NCBI GenBank assembly: GCA_033675265.1
Contig: JAUJYZ010001479.1
Coordinates: forward strand, 19,136-83,135
DNA length: 64,000 bases
DNA from: Actinostola sp. cb2023
Taxonomy: Eukaryota; Cnidaria; Anthozoa; Actiniaria; Actinostolidae
Reading direction: 5' to 3'
The translations under genes and the position numbers were made by a program. Below the pieces are notes generated by a model. It had not been told where the DNA came from, made no database searches, and saw only the letters and a list, made by a program, of their open reading frames with translations. Positions 43,154 through 57,444 of this stretch are shown here, one piece after another (position 1 is the first letter of the stretch; each line of letters starts with the position of its first letter).

Positions 43154-46100
43154 GGATTGACTGTATATCAATAATACTTATATGAATAAGATGACATGAA
43201 ATGATATTGTAAAGCGCTATTGGACTCTTAGGAAATAACGCTATATAAATAAATTATTATTATTATATTTCGGATGATCTCGTCACCTTATTCATAACTA
43301 AGTGATTAGCCCAGGTAAAAATATATATATTATATAAATAAACTCTAATTGTGACTCAATAAGAACAGTATTTCAGAGAGTGTTCAACATAATTGTTAGA
43401 GAAGCAGTTAAGACTTAAAGATTGATTCATTGGTTTATTTTTATTTGCTATACTGGTCTGTTTTATATGCATGATCATAAATATATATATATATATATTA
43501 TAAGTGTAACATACAGCATGATATCAAAAATGTTAGTTTCATAGATGCAAGGGAACATTTCAGACAATTTCTTATAACTGTACAATAAGAATGGATATTT
43601 TGAGTAAGGCATTGAACAGCTATAGCATATATAGTTTAAGTAATATAATTCAGAAAATTCAGCTTTGGGGCTGCAGGGAATTTTTTTTCCAAAACTTCCA
43701 ACACCCCACCCCCTCCCCCCTCAAAATTCTAATGGATCGTCCCTTATCAATCTGTTCACAATGGACCTGTAAACATATTGTTTCTCATATAAAAAAAATT
43801 AATGCAAAGAAACAATTGCTTAGTTTCTTATAAAGGAGGAAATAATATTTAAATATACTTGCAGGTTGTAGTTTCTTGTAATATTTTAATTAATATGTTG
43901 GCTATATAGCTAATTCTATAACGTAAGTAGAAATCCAATTTGTTACCTTGGGACATTGCTTACACCATGCATTCAGTTTACTTTCTATGGCTGTAGATAA
44001 TGGAACACCCCGTTTGAAAAGTTCTCTCCATTCGAGTAAAATTTCCAATGCTATAACAATTTTGTCACATATATTGAAAAGCCCTGAAAAAAAATTCAAT
44101 AAAAAATAATTAAGTTCTGATTGATAGCTTTGATCATGTTTGAGTGCCTTTTAATTAGGATTTTGTGACAGTCTTAGAAATATATTAAATATCAATTTTT
44201 TTACCCATTTCAACTGGCCATATTTGATGGAGTGCCTTGCACTCTTTGTCTGTGCACGATTTCACTTTAACAGAACATTTGCGAAAAAGAATGCTATTTG
44301 ACATGTGAATTGATTGTCCTTGACTCCCTGGGTGAGGTTTTGACTTTCCCAAGTCAGAGCCACACAATCGGCATACGGTATCTTTTGGTTCGAACTCCAA
44401 TGGCCAGGAACCCTTAAAGAAACAATTAAATGCAATCAAAATGACAAAAAATTCTTTTTAGCTGTAATATAATAAGCATTTACCTCTTCAATGCACAAGT
44501 TCGTCAAAGCGTCACATCGTTTTGCATTGTTAAGCCATAGTATTGGTATGTCATAAGGCAAAGTTCGCTGGCTGTTTGCCCTTAACGAATTTTTGCCTTA
44601 TGACATCAGCAGTTGACTGATAGGAACAAGCTTCTGGAGTGGAAGTGGAAGTGGGGAGGAGACAATTAGGCTGATCAATTACAGAAGATGTTGAAGAAGT
44701 AGAGGTCGGCGTAGAGGTAGAAGAATTCTGTTCCATACTTTTTAATGCACACAGAAGGACATGCAAGTGGAAACAGAATTTCCGGTATTTTTGTTGCTTG
44801 CCTAGCCCCTGATAACCAAGAGTCTTGCAGTCCTTCGATGTGCATTTGTATGGCGGTTTCATAGATGCAACGTTCGTGACATGTACATATCCAATTGGGG
44901 ATGATGCACTTGGTGGACCAAGCACAACAAAAACATTTGTGGCCACTTTGAGAACTGAGGGCCATCCACCTTCATTATTTATTAGGATTGTTCTCAGTTG
45001 ATCTTTTGTTTTCTCATCACATGGATATTGATTGATGTCCTCTTCAGAAACCATCCACTCCTTTTCAGGTCGCACTGGCTTGTCCACACCTTTCATGTGT
45101 GGACATGAAAACTGTTTGAGACTATCCGCTTCCGTGCTCGTTACAGCAAGGGATCGTGACTGCTTGCAGGTTGGATGGTTGCAAAAACTGCCATTGCTAT
45201 CCTTCACTGCAAAACAGCGATCGCCTTTGGGACTCGTCTTCAGTGAGTACACTGACATTTCTGGCCTTTCCAAAATGGTAACACATTCAGGATTGGTCAA
45301 CTTTTCTTTTTTCTTTTTTGGCACATGGTGGCCCCCAATCTCGAACTCACAGTTACTGCAGGTTTTTGGCTTCCATGCAGTACTGTATTTAAAGTTGCAT
45401 TTTGGACACTTTCCGGTGCCTCTACTTGTCCATTTAATTGCATGATCCTAAAAATATCAATGCCAGCAAAATAAATTTAATTTCTCAATATTTCTCATTT
45501 TACTAAACTTTTTAAATGTTTTAATACATTAATATTGTAATAATTGTATTGTAAATATGATAAATATGATTATAAACTTAGTCTAATAATATATAATAAT
45601 AATAATAACAAATAATAATAATAAAAATATATAATAATACAATGTATATAATTTATATTATAATGATATATTCTGGCTTTTTCATTTTGACATACCAACA
45701 AAAAAGATTAATTGCAAAAGACATTGGAAATGCCCAACAAATAAATTTCTAAAACAAAAACAATAAGATTTTGTTTCACTGGTTAGGTTTCACTATAAAA
45801 TGCGTAAAGCCTATCATTTGAGTAGATCGACTTTCGAAAACTTATATTTGCAAAAGAAGTATTTACCGGTAATGACTTTGTATTTTTTGACACATTGCCG
45901 ATGGATATAATGATGTTGTAATTTTGTAAATGCATAGAGACTAAGGTAGTATGCGTTAAGAAATAAATTTATTATTATTATTATTATGTTTTTCTTGTCA
46001 CTTTTTATTTACTTTGCTCTGTCTTGGAGCCGCTGTCTTGTGATCGCCTGCTATCAAGTATTAAATTTCATTTGAGTTCGTTTTGACGTCGTCTTGTTGG

Positions 46101-46928
46101 TTTTAAGTTTTTAAGGATTTTAGACCTTTTACCAATCTGAATGGTAGAGGAAGCGAAATAAAAGAGTGAAGCAATCTTGCCTATTTGTTATCTGAGCTCC
46201 GCTCGTGTGAACGCACCCAATGAGAGGAGAAGAAATATTATATTAGGATCTGTCAAGATATTGACCTTGAAGGTCATGCTTCAATTACATGTAAAACAAA
46301 TTGGCGCCAAAAGTCAAAACAGCACTCTTCAAAATCTTCAAATACAGATAGTCATATTTAGGGATAATTTTTGGTGTTGTACCTGATATACTTTATTTAA
46401 ATCTCTGTAGTAGTTGGATGTTTTTCTAGCGATCCCGGTATCGTATCATATTGCTCGGATTACTAACAAGAGTATGTATCACAACAAGCAAAGGCCTCGA
46501 GCTCTTTCAAACGTGACTCGATCTACAGCCAATTGTCGGAAACGCTATACTTAGACTACTTATTGCATTCAAATCGGCATTTTTACGGACAAGGGACAAG
46601 TGTGAACTTGTGAAAAGTTGGCGTCGTTTATAACGTAACGGCTGTTATAAATGTCTGTTTCCGTTTGGTTGTGAAAGATCACAAAGATTTGGAAGTTTCA
46701 GCAGAATAGAATAAGTTTTGGCAATAAATACTATCATAAATCAACTGTTTTTCGTCTATTTATATTTAAGATGTCAAAATAACAAATATTGAAGCAGTTA
46801 ATCATTGAAATGACAGGCGCGCAGTCAAGTTCCACTCCGTTCCACTCATAACTGTCTTACAACTTAAACCATTTGTTTTAATATTAGAGCAAGTTGATAT
46901 TATATAAGGTTATAAATGTAAAACGTTT

Positions 46929-47092
46929 TACAGTGAGGACACTCGAACCGTGTGTAATTTTCTGAACTTTCTACTGCTTCAAACCACCGAGAGTGATCTA
47001 AATATACCTTATCTGATTCCAATCGATTGGCTCAAGGGATGATTCACAAAAAAAAGTTAAAGAAGTTCACGGTTCGAGTGTCAATAACTGTA
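46929..47092. mobile_element. MITE, mirror of 24548-24711
   Basis: TACAGTGAGGACACTCGAAC to TGACAATAACTGTA-type ends. Confidence 0.7.
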
Positions 47093-47374
47093 AATAACGT
47101 AAAACTAATTTCTTACCATAAATGTTCTTGTGAATTACCGGTAAGATCGTGAGATTTTGGGAGAATCCGGCAGATTCTCTGTCTTCTGGCCTGTACCGCC
47201 TCTCCGAAGGTTGTCAGCCAAACGGCGAAAAACTTGAGCCGAAAAACTTGCGCTCAAAAATTGCAATCAAATGAAGTAAAAAATATCTGTAGAAAAGCTG
47301 TACGTTACCGATCAAATGTAGTAACAAATATCTGTAGAAAATCTGACGTTGTTGAATAATACTATAAAGTTTCG

Positions 47375-47705
47375 ATGACGAACGATGTCGAAGTAATCCC
47401 TAATGCAAAGATTCATTCGCAGCTCAGCGTGTTAGTTAGTCACGCGAAGGAGACTGGATATGATTGGTGGATGATAACAAAACACAAGACAGGATTGGCT
47501 ACAACCCTTGCAACCCTTATACGAAATGGGCCAATCACAGAACACGTTCAGACAGTGGTGTACTACCGAGTAGTAGAGTGATCACAACGAAGACGATATA
47601 ATATTTGATGGCATAGAACCTACTTTATACTCAAAAGCCGAAAAGCAACGAAGACTGGAAGGTTTGAAGGACAGATTAGCAGGAAAGGAGAGTCTCGACA
47701 ACGGG
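47375..47705 (+). CDS. Hypothetical protein first exon, mirror of 23934-24265
   Basis: Starts MTNDVEVIPNAKIHSQLSVL; here the frame continues to TTLATLIRNGPITEHVQTVV before a stop, then the second frame IIFDGIEPTLYSKAEKQRRL runs to a GTAAGT donor. One G fewer than the left arm near 47,527 explains the longer first frame. Function unknown. Confidence 0.4.
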
Positions 47706-49101
47706 TAAGTGTAGTGATTTGGAAAATACTTTTCGAAGCGAGATCTACAGTACAAGTATCATTTATACGGTACCGTGTCACAGTGATATGTGTATCCCCG
47801 TGATATGGGTATCCCCTCCGGCAACTCAATTTAAAATAAGCTCAGTGAAAAACCTTATTATTTTGATCGCATTTTCTTCTGCATTGTCAGCCAATAACAC
47901 TTTTTCGTATGGTATTCTATGAGGGTACTACGGTACGCTGAAATACCACTGCTACTATAATATACATAATATATCAATTTCTTAGCCTGTATAATACTGC
48001 AATATTAGTAATCTCAGCTATACTATAAGACCTTTTATAATGTAAATGATCAGCAACTATTTAGCATATTTTTATTTTACTTATCATTGAATATGATAAC
48101 CGATACTGTTTTTTATTAGTATCAGTATAATATATTAATAAACTTCCAAGTTAGTACTGGAAGAAGTGCAGACTCCACCAAATTGAATAACTCAACATTT
48201 TCAATTGACCCCAACAATTTGAATTTGTACATCTTTTATTTATAAATATAATACTCACTATTCTTAAAATGCATATAAATGTCACTGCAAACTTCATAGT
48301 TTCATCCCAGAGATACACTGTAGTACTAACTGTTTAAGTGGGTGTATTTTGATTGATTGATTTGATTTTTTTTAGGTTTATGAGAAGTGTGGCATACAAA
48401 GTTGACCCAACTTGTTCATGGCCGTGTGGGGGGAAAACAGGATTCCACTCCCAGTGCTTATCATGCAAAAGGACAAAATTTAGACCAAACAATATCGAGG
48501 AACACATTGTTTCATTCATTTAAGTTGCTATTTTTTGGGCAGTCCTTTATATGTTTATGGCATATTTTATGGGATTTTTGCAAATTCTGCATCCTGGTTG
48601 AGCTTTGTTTGTGACTGGTATATTAATTTCACAATCCCTTGTTGTTTGTAGTTCAGACCCTGAAATATACAAATGTAAACATAAGCCATGTGTAATCCAG
48701 AGTATCATAACATTGCATTTATCCAATTTTTTTAAATTATCAATACCCATTTATGTGATGTTGTATTTTATTAGTGATAAACTTTGATCATGAAATATAA
48801 AATCATGTATATTGTGTTTTACCTGCTGAAGTTGGGGGTACATCTACGACAACCATGCTTTTTCTTTCCTCCCGTAAGTCAATAGCTTCTCATCTTGATT
48901 GCTTTTCCAGCATGACATTCATTAGGGTAAGCATTATAGTCTCAAGTTCTTCGATGGTTGCTATTGGATTTTTGTTGTTGAGCCTCTAGGAATGTGTTGT
49001 AAATGTCATCAATGTAGTCTGTTGAGATATTATCAACATTTACAATTTACAATACATTTTGTTTGTTACTCCAAGCTACCCATATGTATATATCTATTTT
49101 C

Positions 49102-49132
<31 letters not shown>

Positions 49133-49710
49133 GATTTGGTAAATACTAAAACAATATTATTATCCCACTCAGTGTCGGTGAGCAGTAGTGGTGATTATTT
49201 ACCTCGTGGCTCGGTAATATATCCACCACTACACCTACACTTCGGGGAATATTATTATTTCATTTGTCAGTGTTTTCGATTGTAACTAGTATTTGTTCTA
49301 TAATTATTGTAATCAGTAGTTATTGTACATGTATCTAGTGGGCCAAATTGGAAAGCAGTATTGCTGTATTGCTGTATTTGTAACCCACTTAAAATAAAGA
49401 TTATTATTATTATTATATTATTGTTCTATAAATGAACAATAATATAATATATACACTGCCAAGGCACTGGCGTTTGACTGATAGGCATCTTGGAACTAAA
49501 AAATCCCGTCTTTATAGTCTTACAAAGAATAAATAAAAATAACTGTAACAGTAGTGAGTATAATAAACGTTACAATCGTGTTCAATAGACATTATAAACT
49601 TACAAATTCAACAGATCTTGCTCTCTTACAACAACAACAACATTGATCAATAGTCATGTTTCAATTCGTCTTCGACCTCAGCGATGGTGTGGGCTCACGA
49701 CGACGGTTTC

Positions 49711-50150
49711 AGCTACCAGGCTGTCTTCTTTTAACAAATTCCTTCAAATCTACAAGAAAGTAAAGACAGTAAATGTTTGGCATTAGTAAATACACCATGT
49801 CTTATGTAAGCTTTAGTGACTGAATAGCTTTTACTCACATGGCGGTGTTCTCTCTTTCCTTTTGAGTTCGAACTTGTGGCTGTGCTACTGGGTACTGGCA
49901 CTGCTACATGTACTACACTTGTACGTGTACATGTACACTTGTACATGTACTACACTGGCTTGTTTATTGTAGCGTGAATTGAAGGAACCGCATTCCTCGA
50001 AGTCATCGGGGCTTCGAACAAAGCCGCGAGTTTGGTCAGAACGAAGTTGACCCAAAGTCTTCTTCTCTTCCTCTCTCAGTGACGGACGATTTTCGTCATC
50101 GATTGGAAATTGAGATGTTTCTCTTTGCATCAGGGACATTCGTACAGCAA
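49711..50150 (-). CDS. Hypothetical two-exon small protein, mirror of 21489-21931
   Basis: Same MSLMQRETSQFPIDDENRPS frame and downstream SSTATSSNSKGKREHRH frame with splice borders. Nothing further distinguishes it. Confidence 0.33.
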
Positions 50151-51211
50151 TAATACGGCATTTTCGTCGTCTCAAAATGCTCAATATACAACAGTACAGT
50201 AGTTTTTCTGCACTCATCTACAGTATGAATTCAGCATGAATAAATTACAACTCACTCCTCCTACGTCACAGACCAGACCTCTTGGTGATCGACCATACTC
50301 GGTCAAAAAGCACAGGGATCCCAAAATAGACAGTTTTCTGTCCTTTGAAGCTTTATAAAACATACAAGAACGCGCCAAAATCCATTTCTTTTTCGAAATT
50401 CTTAGTCCATATAAGTTATAGTTTCATTCTAAAAAACAAAAGAAATATGGGTGATAGGCACTTTAAGACTTGTCCAGATTCATTATATTAGACCCCCCGC
50501 GTGGATTTCAGGTTTTCTATTATAAGTCAGGAAATATGTATCGCTTTTTGATAAACATTTTGGGTTTAACAAAATGTATGTCCTTAATAAATTAGTATGC
50601 ATAATTACACGATCACGTGATCAATGACGTCACAATAAAGGAAAAAATTACCAAAAAAACGCGCTGCTCATAGTTAGCTATAAGCTGAAACTAGATATGA
50701 GAAATTGCTTGCCATAGGATGTGAATAAAGCCCACGTTTCGATTGGATGGTTTCAATGAGTGGTTAAGGCTATAATAAGATGAGTTTTCTAGTCACGTGA
50801 CCTGTTTTAGGCAATAACGCCTTACCAATAAAAATATGTCAACCAAATGAGACGGATTATTGTTAGGGACAATGATACAAATACATTAAAAGTGATAAAT
50901 GTTATACGCCATTGAATCTCGTCAGCGCATTTCCAGAAAACCATTTTTGGCCATAATCTACAAAATCTGATCACGTGACATGACAATCCCAAAATACACA
51001 GTTGAATATTCTTCCTTTTACTGAACTCTACTGATGGAGCGAATTTTAAGAAATTCTACCAAGGTTTCAGTGAGAAAAGCTAAAAAATGAATTTGACTAA
51101 TAATTGGCCAAATGCCAAGCCTTTTATGCTTGAGCCGGGGCGAGATCTCCGTAGAATTCGCCCCGGGGAGGACAAATTCACCGGGGAATTCGCCCCGGGG
51201 AGGGCAAATGT

Positions 51212-51213
<2 letters not shown>

Positions 51214-51251
<38 letters not shown>
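51214..51251. repeat. 38-G run, mirror of 20405-20431
   Basis: 38 G against 27 C in the left arm, the largest length difference seen at a homopolymer between the arms. Confidence 0.9.
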
Positions 51252-51828
51252 CGAAATCCCCGTGACACCGGCTTCATATTGCGAAGATAAAGTTTGGGAA
51301 AATTCCCAGAATCCATATTGTTGCGACCTTTCGCTGACTCCATTCACATCGCCCATAGTGCATTTCGGGCTTGGTATGCAACATGCAACATGCAACAAAA
51401 CCTTCACCAACCTTTTTTTGAAATAGCTGTATACCAAATTACGTTATTGTGTAGTTCGCTTTGAACCAACACAAAACGTCTGCAAAGGAGGCTACTGACC
51501 AAACGAGGTTCGTAGTTCGAATTTGAAATCCTTATAATTGGCAAAGTTTCAAAATAAGTCATTGATTTGGTTTATACAGCGAGTAAGCGTGGGGTTTACC
51601 TCGATGTAAGAACCTCACATCTGACGTACTGGAATCAATCACTTCGTTCTATTAAAAAAGTTTAACCCGAGTATAAGGCCTTTTTGGCGGAGGGGGAAAT
51701 AAAAAGAAAGGGACTGTCATTATTGGCGCCAAATTTCAAACTGATTATTTATTTGCAAATATCTTTGTCAGGGGTTGGGAATGATTTATCATCATAGCAT
51801 TTGGTCATGATCTTTCGATTCATGTGGT

Positions 51829-51844
51829 GGCTCCTAAAAGAGCC
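51829..51844 (-). terminator. Histone 3' stem-loop, mirror
   Basis: GGCTCCTAAAAGAGCC on the plus strand; belongs to the truncated H2A copy. Confidence 0.88.
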
Positions 51845-51865
51845 GTTGTTTTGTGTAGTGAAACT

Positions 51866-52058
51866 GCTTCTAAAGGCGTGTTTCTTCTCTGCCTTCTTGG
51901 GCAGAAGGACGGCTTGGATGTTGGGAAGTACACCACCCTGAGCGATGGTAACTCCACCAAGAAGTTTGTTCAACTCCTCGTCGTTCCTGACGGCCAACTG
52001 CAAGTGACGGGGGATGATTCTGGTCTTCTTAATTGTTGTCTCGGGCAGCGTTGCCAGC
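51866..52058 (-). pseudogene. Truncated histone H2A, mirror of 19602-19792
   Basis: Same 3' half of H2A with the AATTGTTG insertion and lost stop (CTTCTAAAGGCGTG). Confidence 0.88.
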
Positions 52059-52256
52059 CCCGGGAGGGGGTACTCCCCTATATATGCATGCTATACTGGT
52101 ATGTGCCGCGGGATAGGGTATGGTTTTTTTGAGCTCCCAGGTCTGGGATATGTCATATGTCTGGGTCTGTATCATTTTTTTTGCCTTTTTTAGTCTGGGA
52201 TAGGGTACGTTTTGGTCTGGTATAGGGTATGGTTTTCCGCAATAACGCCACTATCA

Positions 52257-55200
52257 GTAGAGCGGATATGTGCAGAAATTCGCATGAATTGTTCACTTTT
52301 TGCTACAAGCATGAAATTTTGCAGAAAAGTAGGTTTTTATATGCTTATTAATATCTGATATGGTGCCATCGCGAAATTTAGTGCTGAGGCGGGTTTTAGG
52401 GCATTTTATCAAAATGGCCGCCATCTTGACCGGAAGTGAAATTAGTCATCACCGGAAGTAATGTAAAATCTAGCAAAAAAGGCTTTCATTGATTTCAACA
52501 GGTGCATAATGTACTTCTTACTGTAAATTATCTTCATTTTTAAAATAAAGTTGCAGAATACAATAGATCTGGTTATTTAGAGTCACCTTTACCACAAACC
52601 GGAAGTGAGGTATGTTTGGGACCGGAAGTATCGTTTACTTTTTTACCTTTTTTAATGTGGCAACTGTTTCCCCCAACTTACTGAAATATGATGTTTTTTA
52701 AATTGAATTTAGAAAAATACGGCAGAGAGAGACTGGTAAATTACCCAGAATTCTCAGCAATCAAATTTGCATATTGCATCCACCATTTTGTTTTGGGCAA
52801 GACACAGTAATCTTTATACAATCAACCATATAACAAAAAAGATACAAAAATAACAAAAAAGACATAGAGCTTTATATATGTACACATGTAATTGCTGGAA
52901 AATGTAAACTTTCACGCTCCTACAGAGAAGAAGAAGTAATCCTCACTGCTTATACTGTAAGTATCTGTTTTCGAAATTAAATTTATATGTCTTCACAGAT
53001 ATTTATTTTTATATGATTGCATGTAATAAGATCATGATATTAAATGCCACAATTATTTAGCTAATACTTTGTTAATTATTCTTAAATTCAAAAGAAAAAG
53101 ACAGAGCTGTTTTCAGCTTATGAAATGGCAAATTGTTTGCCGGTGCTGAAGGGACCCCCAAAAAGTTATTTTCAATGTAAGTTTCACTGTTATCTGGTTT
53201 TTGCTTTATGTAATTTTGTACGTCTTCATCACATGAGTGTATAATGAGAGTTTTTAACTTTCATTAAAGAAAATCGATGTCTAATAGCAGTGAACAGCCT
53301 CTGATTAAAACAGATTGGTCTCGCTGTGCTATTTGCCAGCATATCACAACTGAGCCATTGCAGTGTCCAGCTGATACCAAGCGCCAGTCTGATGTTGGTG
53401 CCGGCTACAAGACGTTGGCTGAAAATATATCGAAGTTCCACGATCTTGGTTGCTTGCCATCAGATATAAATATTTTGAGACTAGAAGAAGAAGATGGCAT
53501 CGAAGCTACATTTGCAAGACACCAAGCTCGATGGCACAAGAGTTGTTATGCTCTTTTCAATTCTACGAAACTTAAAAGAGCACAAAAGAGGTATGCACAA
53601 GAACAGGACAGGAAATTGAGAGAAAGTACACACGTTCAAATTTTAGCTCGTCCGTTGAAAATGCCGCAACATGCTTTTTTTGTGACGAGATTGCTACTCG
53701 AAACAAACCCCTTCGCAATGTCTCCACTCTCGGCTTGGATTCCAGGGTACGATCATGTGCATATGTACTGCAGGACCAACAGCTCTTAACGAAACTCAGT
53801 TGTGGAGGAGACCTTGTAGCGCTTGAAGCAAAATATCACGCCACCTGTCTTGCTAAGCTGTACAGAAAGGCACAAACTTCTAGCTATGACGACAATGGGG
53901 AGGAAAAGATTGTGCGCCCTGAAGGAATTGCACTTGCAGAGCTTGTTGCGTATATTGAAGAGTCTACCCTCACAATTTTCAAACTCGCTGACCTGGCCAA
54001 AGCATACAAGTCCCGTTCGGAACATGACCGACTGGATATAAATAGAATCGCTATGGTCGATGCCTTTCAAGAAGAGGTGAGCTGGCTCAAAAACGTAGAG
54101 AAGAACGTCATAAATGAAGAGAGTCTGAAGGAAGGACAGCTGGTTTCCTGGGCAGCATATCATTCTACGACAGACCAGCAACAGCAATCTCATTCACCCG
54201 CCATATCTGCTTTACTACCTCTTTTCCCTGATCGACCAAGCAAAATCAGTAGCTATGATTCGGCATGCGATGAATGTCATCAAGGAATGTGTTCATCATC
54301 TTAATCCTGGTCAAGTTCCTGTGATTGCTATGGATCAACCACTGTACACCGTTGCCAAACAAATTCAGTGGAACTGGCCAGATCAGTATGGAGAACAGAA
54401 GTTTGTCATCATGTTTGGTGGCCTCCATATAGAAATGGCTTTCCTGAAAGCCATTGGTGGGTGGCTAGAGGATAGTGGATGGGTTGCCGCAATAGTAGAT
54501 GCCAATGTTGCTTCTTCTGGAACAGCAGAATCATTTATCAAAGCAACTAGTGTTACACGCTCACGTAGAACTCACCAGGTAACAGCCAGCAGTCTGTACA
54601 TCTTGCTGAACAAGGCTTACAGTATGTATATAGAGGGCGTGGATGATGATGCCCTGCTCTTTGACGACTGGTGTCACAAACAGGCATTAGCTGTTCCTCA
54701 GTTCCAGTACTGGTACACAACGTTACAACTCGAGCTTCTCCTTTTGACGTTCCTTAGATCACTACGTCAAGCCAACTTCACGCTCTACATAGAGGCCCTC
54801 TCCAAGATGATGCCATGGTTTTTTGCACTAAACCATACCAATTATGCTCGTTGGCTTCCAGTGCATCTTCGTGACATGTATTCCCTTAAGCAGGCTGCTC
54901 CAGAAGTTGCCTCACACTTTGAAAAAGGGTTTTTCACTGTCCACAAGTCCCCCAGAAGCTTCTCTGCAATAGCAATTGATCATGCCCACGAGCAAAATAA
55001 TGCGATAGTTAAAGGTGATGGCGGTGCTGTTGGTCTGACTGAGAACCCAGTTGCCCTCCGTCGATGGATGACGTCAGGCCCAGAGATGGCGAGGTTGGTG
55101 AACGAATTTGAAAGTTCGATGTTAATGACATCTAATCATCAGTCTAGTGAATCTCACCATGAAGTGCAAACAAGTTTCCAAGTTTCATTCTTCAAGGATG

Positions 55201-57390
55201 TAACATCGCTTGTGGCAACGTTTGAAGATCTTGGTAACCCATTTATAGAGGAAAGTGAAGACCTTTTGGTTCTCGACACAAAGGAAATTGCTGCGCCAGA
55301 TGCCGTAGGAAGACTTCGTCAGATAGAGACCATTGGCAGAGATCAATTCGACACTTTCCTTACCGAGCGATTGCTAGATCGTAAAAAGTCCCTCTACGAT
55401 CCAATCAAGAGGAACAAACTAAGCTTGTTTGCTTCGCCTCCATCTAGAAAAACCTCAAAAACAGCACACCAGTTAACATCGATGAAGAGAGACTGTTCTC
55501 TCTTTGCCCGGCTCTACATCTCCTGTCAGACGAGAGAAGGCGACCTTGACGATTTCTTCAAGCATGAGAACCAAGGCTGCCCCCCATCATTGTCCAACTT
55601 TGGAAAGTTGCGTCTTCCAAAAAATAAGTCACAGCTAACAGAATGCCTTGAAGCTGACAGTACAGTGCGCAGTGAGATGCCTAATTCAATAGATGTCACC
55701 ATCATTGATGGCGCTGTACTTGTGCACATGATCAAGCCAGGGACAGAGAAAACATTTTCCGAATACGCTTCACAGTCTTTTTTACCATACATACAGGCAC
55801 AGTCTCGTCATGTTGACCGTCTTGATGTTGTTTGGGACGAGTATGTAGAAAATAGTCTGAAAGCGACAACTAGAGGCAACAGAGGAGCTGGAGTTCGTCG
55901 TCGAGTCGCAGGAACCAATCGCCTTCCATCTAACTGGAAAGAATTTCTTCGAGTGGACGAAAACAAGCGTGAACTTTTTAAGTTCCTTGCAGAATGCATT
56001 TCGAACCTTGACGTTCAGAAGCAAATCATTACAACATATGGAGATCAGGTGTTATGCACCTTGCCACGTGATACGTCAAGCCTGGCTCCCTGCAGTCACG
56101 AAGAGGCAGATACTAGAATGATGCTACATGTGCAAGATGCTGTCCAACATGGTTATGAAAAGATTATGCTACGTACTGTAGACACAGATGTTCTAATCCT
56201 CGCAGTTGCAGTCCTCTCACAACTTTCAGAGCATGCTCGACCTGAGCTCTGGCTGGCATTTGGCACCGGTAATCACCTGCGCTACATTGCAGCTCATGAG
56301 ATTTCTTCCAGCCTGGGGCCACAAACATCAAAGGCACTTCCAGTATTTCATGCTTTCACGGGTTGTGATACCGTATCATGTTTCGGCGGAAGGGGGAAGA
56401 ACACCGCTCTTGAGGTCTGGAAACTGAGAGCCGCCTTAGTGGAACACACCAAGCGTGCTGCCTACCAGGCTGGTTACTGCTGGGGACAAGCGCTAAAGCC
56501 ACGTCCAGTGCTACCAAGTCCAGAGAAATGGGGTTGGACACTAAGTGAGGGAACCTGGGAGCCGTTCTGGTCAGCTCTTCCAGATGTGACTAAGTCCTGT
56601 CGTCAGCTCGTGGAATGTGGTTGCAAGAAAGGATGTCGCGGCAGGTGTTCATGTGCGAAGGTGGAATTGACCTGTACTGCTCTTTGTTCTTGTGCTGAGG
56701 AGTGCGGCAACAGATGAATTTACCATGTGTGTTTATAAACCACTTTATTGGAAACAAAGGCATTGAGATTGTGATGCATATATTGCATTAGTATGTAGCG
56801 ATCAGTGAAGATTGCTAAGATAACAACAATGTTGATCATGCAGATGCACGAGCCTAGTAATTTTTTAGTTGTGCTCTTGTTCAAAAGTAACTTTTGTTAG
56901 TTAACATATATATCGCATCAACAGCTACATTACAGTGTAAATACAGCTATACAACAAGGAAAAACTATGTGATCTTTTTTGTAGCAAAAAAAAATGAAAC
57001 AAGGATATCTTTTACAATAATTCCGTAAAAGACGACAACCACTTCCGGTTTGATATGGTGGCCATTTTGAACTTTCATTTTTATGCATAAAAATCATGTA
57101 CAATGTTGTGAAACTACTAAAGCAATGTATTTTCTGTAAAAGAGAGTAATCGTGCCCATTTGTCTGATTTAATGCGGGAAAACGTACCTTTTAAGTTATT
57201 CTAGTTAAAGTGCATTTCACTTCCGGTCAAGATGGCGGCCATTTTGATAAAATGCCCTAAAACCCGCCTCAGCACTAAATTTCGCGATGGCACCATATCA
57301 GATATTAATAAGCATATAAAAACCTACTTTTCTGCAAAATTTCATGCTTGTAACAAAAAGTGAAAAATTCTCGCACATATCCGCTCTACT
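52257..57390 (+). mobile_element. 5.1-kb CXC/FEN1-like transposon, mirror copy
   Basis: Terminal inverted repeats at 52257-52443 and 57214-57390, ends AGTAGAGCGG / CCGCTCTACT. ACCGGAAGT sites lie near both ends. Interior gene on the plus strand at 53277-56717. Confidence 0.8.
53277..56717 (+). pseudogene. Transposon protein with zinc region, transposase-like core, FEN1-like PIN and CXC domain
   Basis: Most open copy. Part 1 (53277 to about 53,660): MSNSSEQPLIKTDWSRCAIC, zinc-ligand pairs C-x2-C and H-x4-C. Part 2 (about 53,665-54,225, next frame): CFFCDE and KYHATCLAKLY, a second zinc set. Part 3 is an 820-codon frame, 54255-56717. Residues 1-300 hold DQPLY, GGLHIEM, LNHTNYARWLPVHLRDM and DHAHEQNN, which looks like an RNase H-type transposase core (inference). 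Residues 479-720 hold IIDGA (D485), HEEAD (615-619), VDTDV (D643, D645), TGCDT (D705) and GGRGKNTA (711-718), the acidic-residue order and helix-hairpin-helix-like glycine/lysine motif of FEN1/XPG PIN nucleases. Residues 782-818 are a tesmin/TSO1-type cysteine array. Breaks near 53,660 and 54,225 are shared by both arms. Confidence 0.75.
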
Positions 57391-57393
57391 TTA

Positions 57394-57413
57394 ACAAATA
57401 GAAAACGTTTTTC

Positions 57414-57444
<31 letters not shown>

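Larger units (their letters stand above)
39256..45447 (-). pseudogene. HMGXB3-like / KDZ-transposase-like gene, mirror copy
   Basis: Mirror of 26195-32386 with the same exon order on the minus strand. Here the first exon breaks near 44,595 (five A for four in the GGCAAAATTCG position), and the exon with DTPCGFARHMD has an extra T near 40,125, but LEKNVFAKANQG and the terminal exon read open where the left arm is broken. The two copies are therefore broken at different places. Confidence 0.65.
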
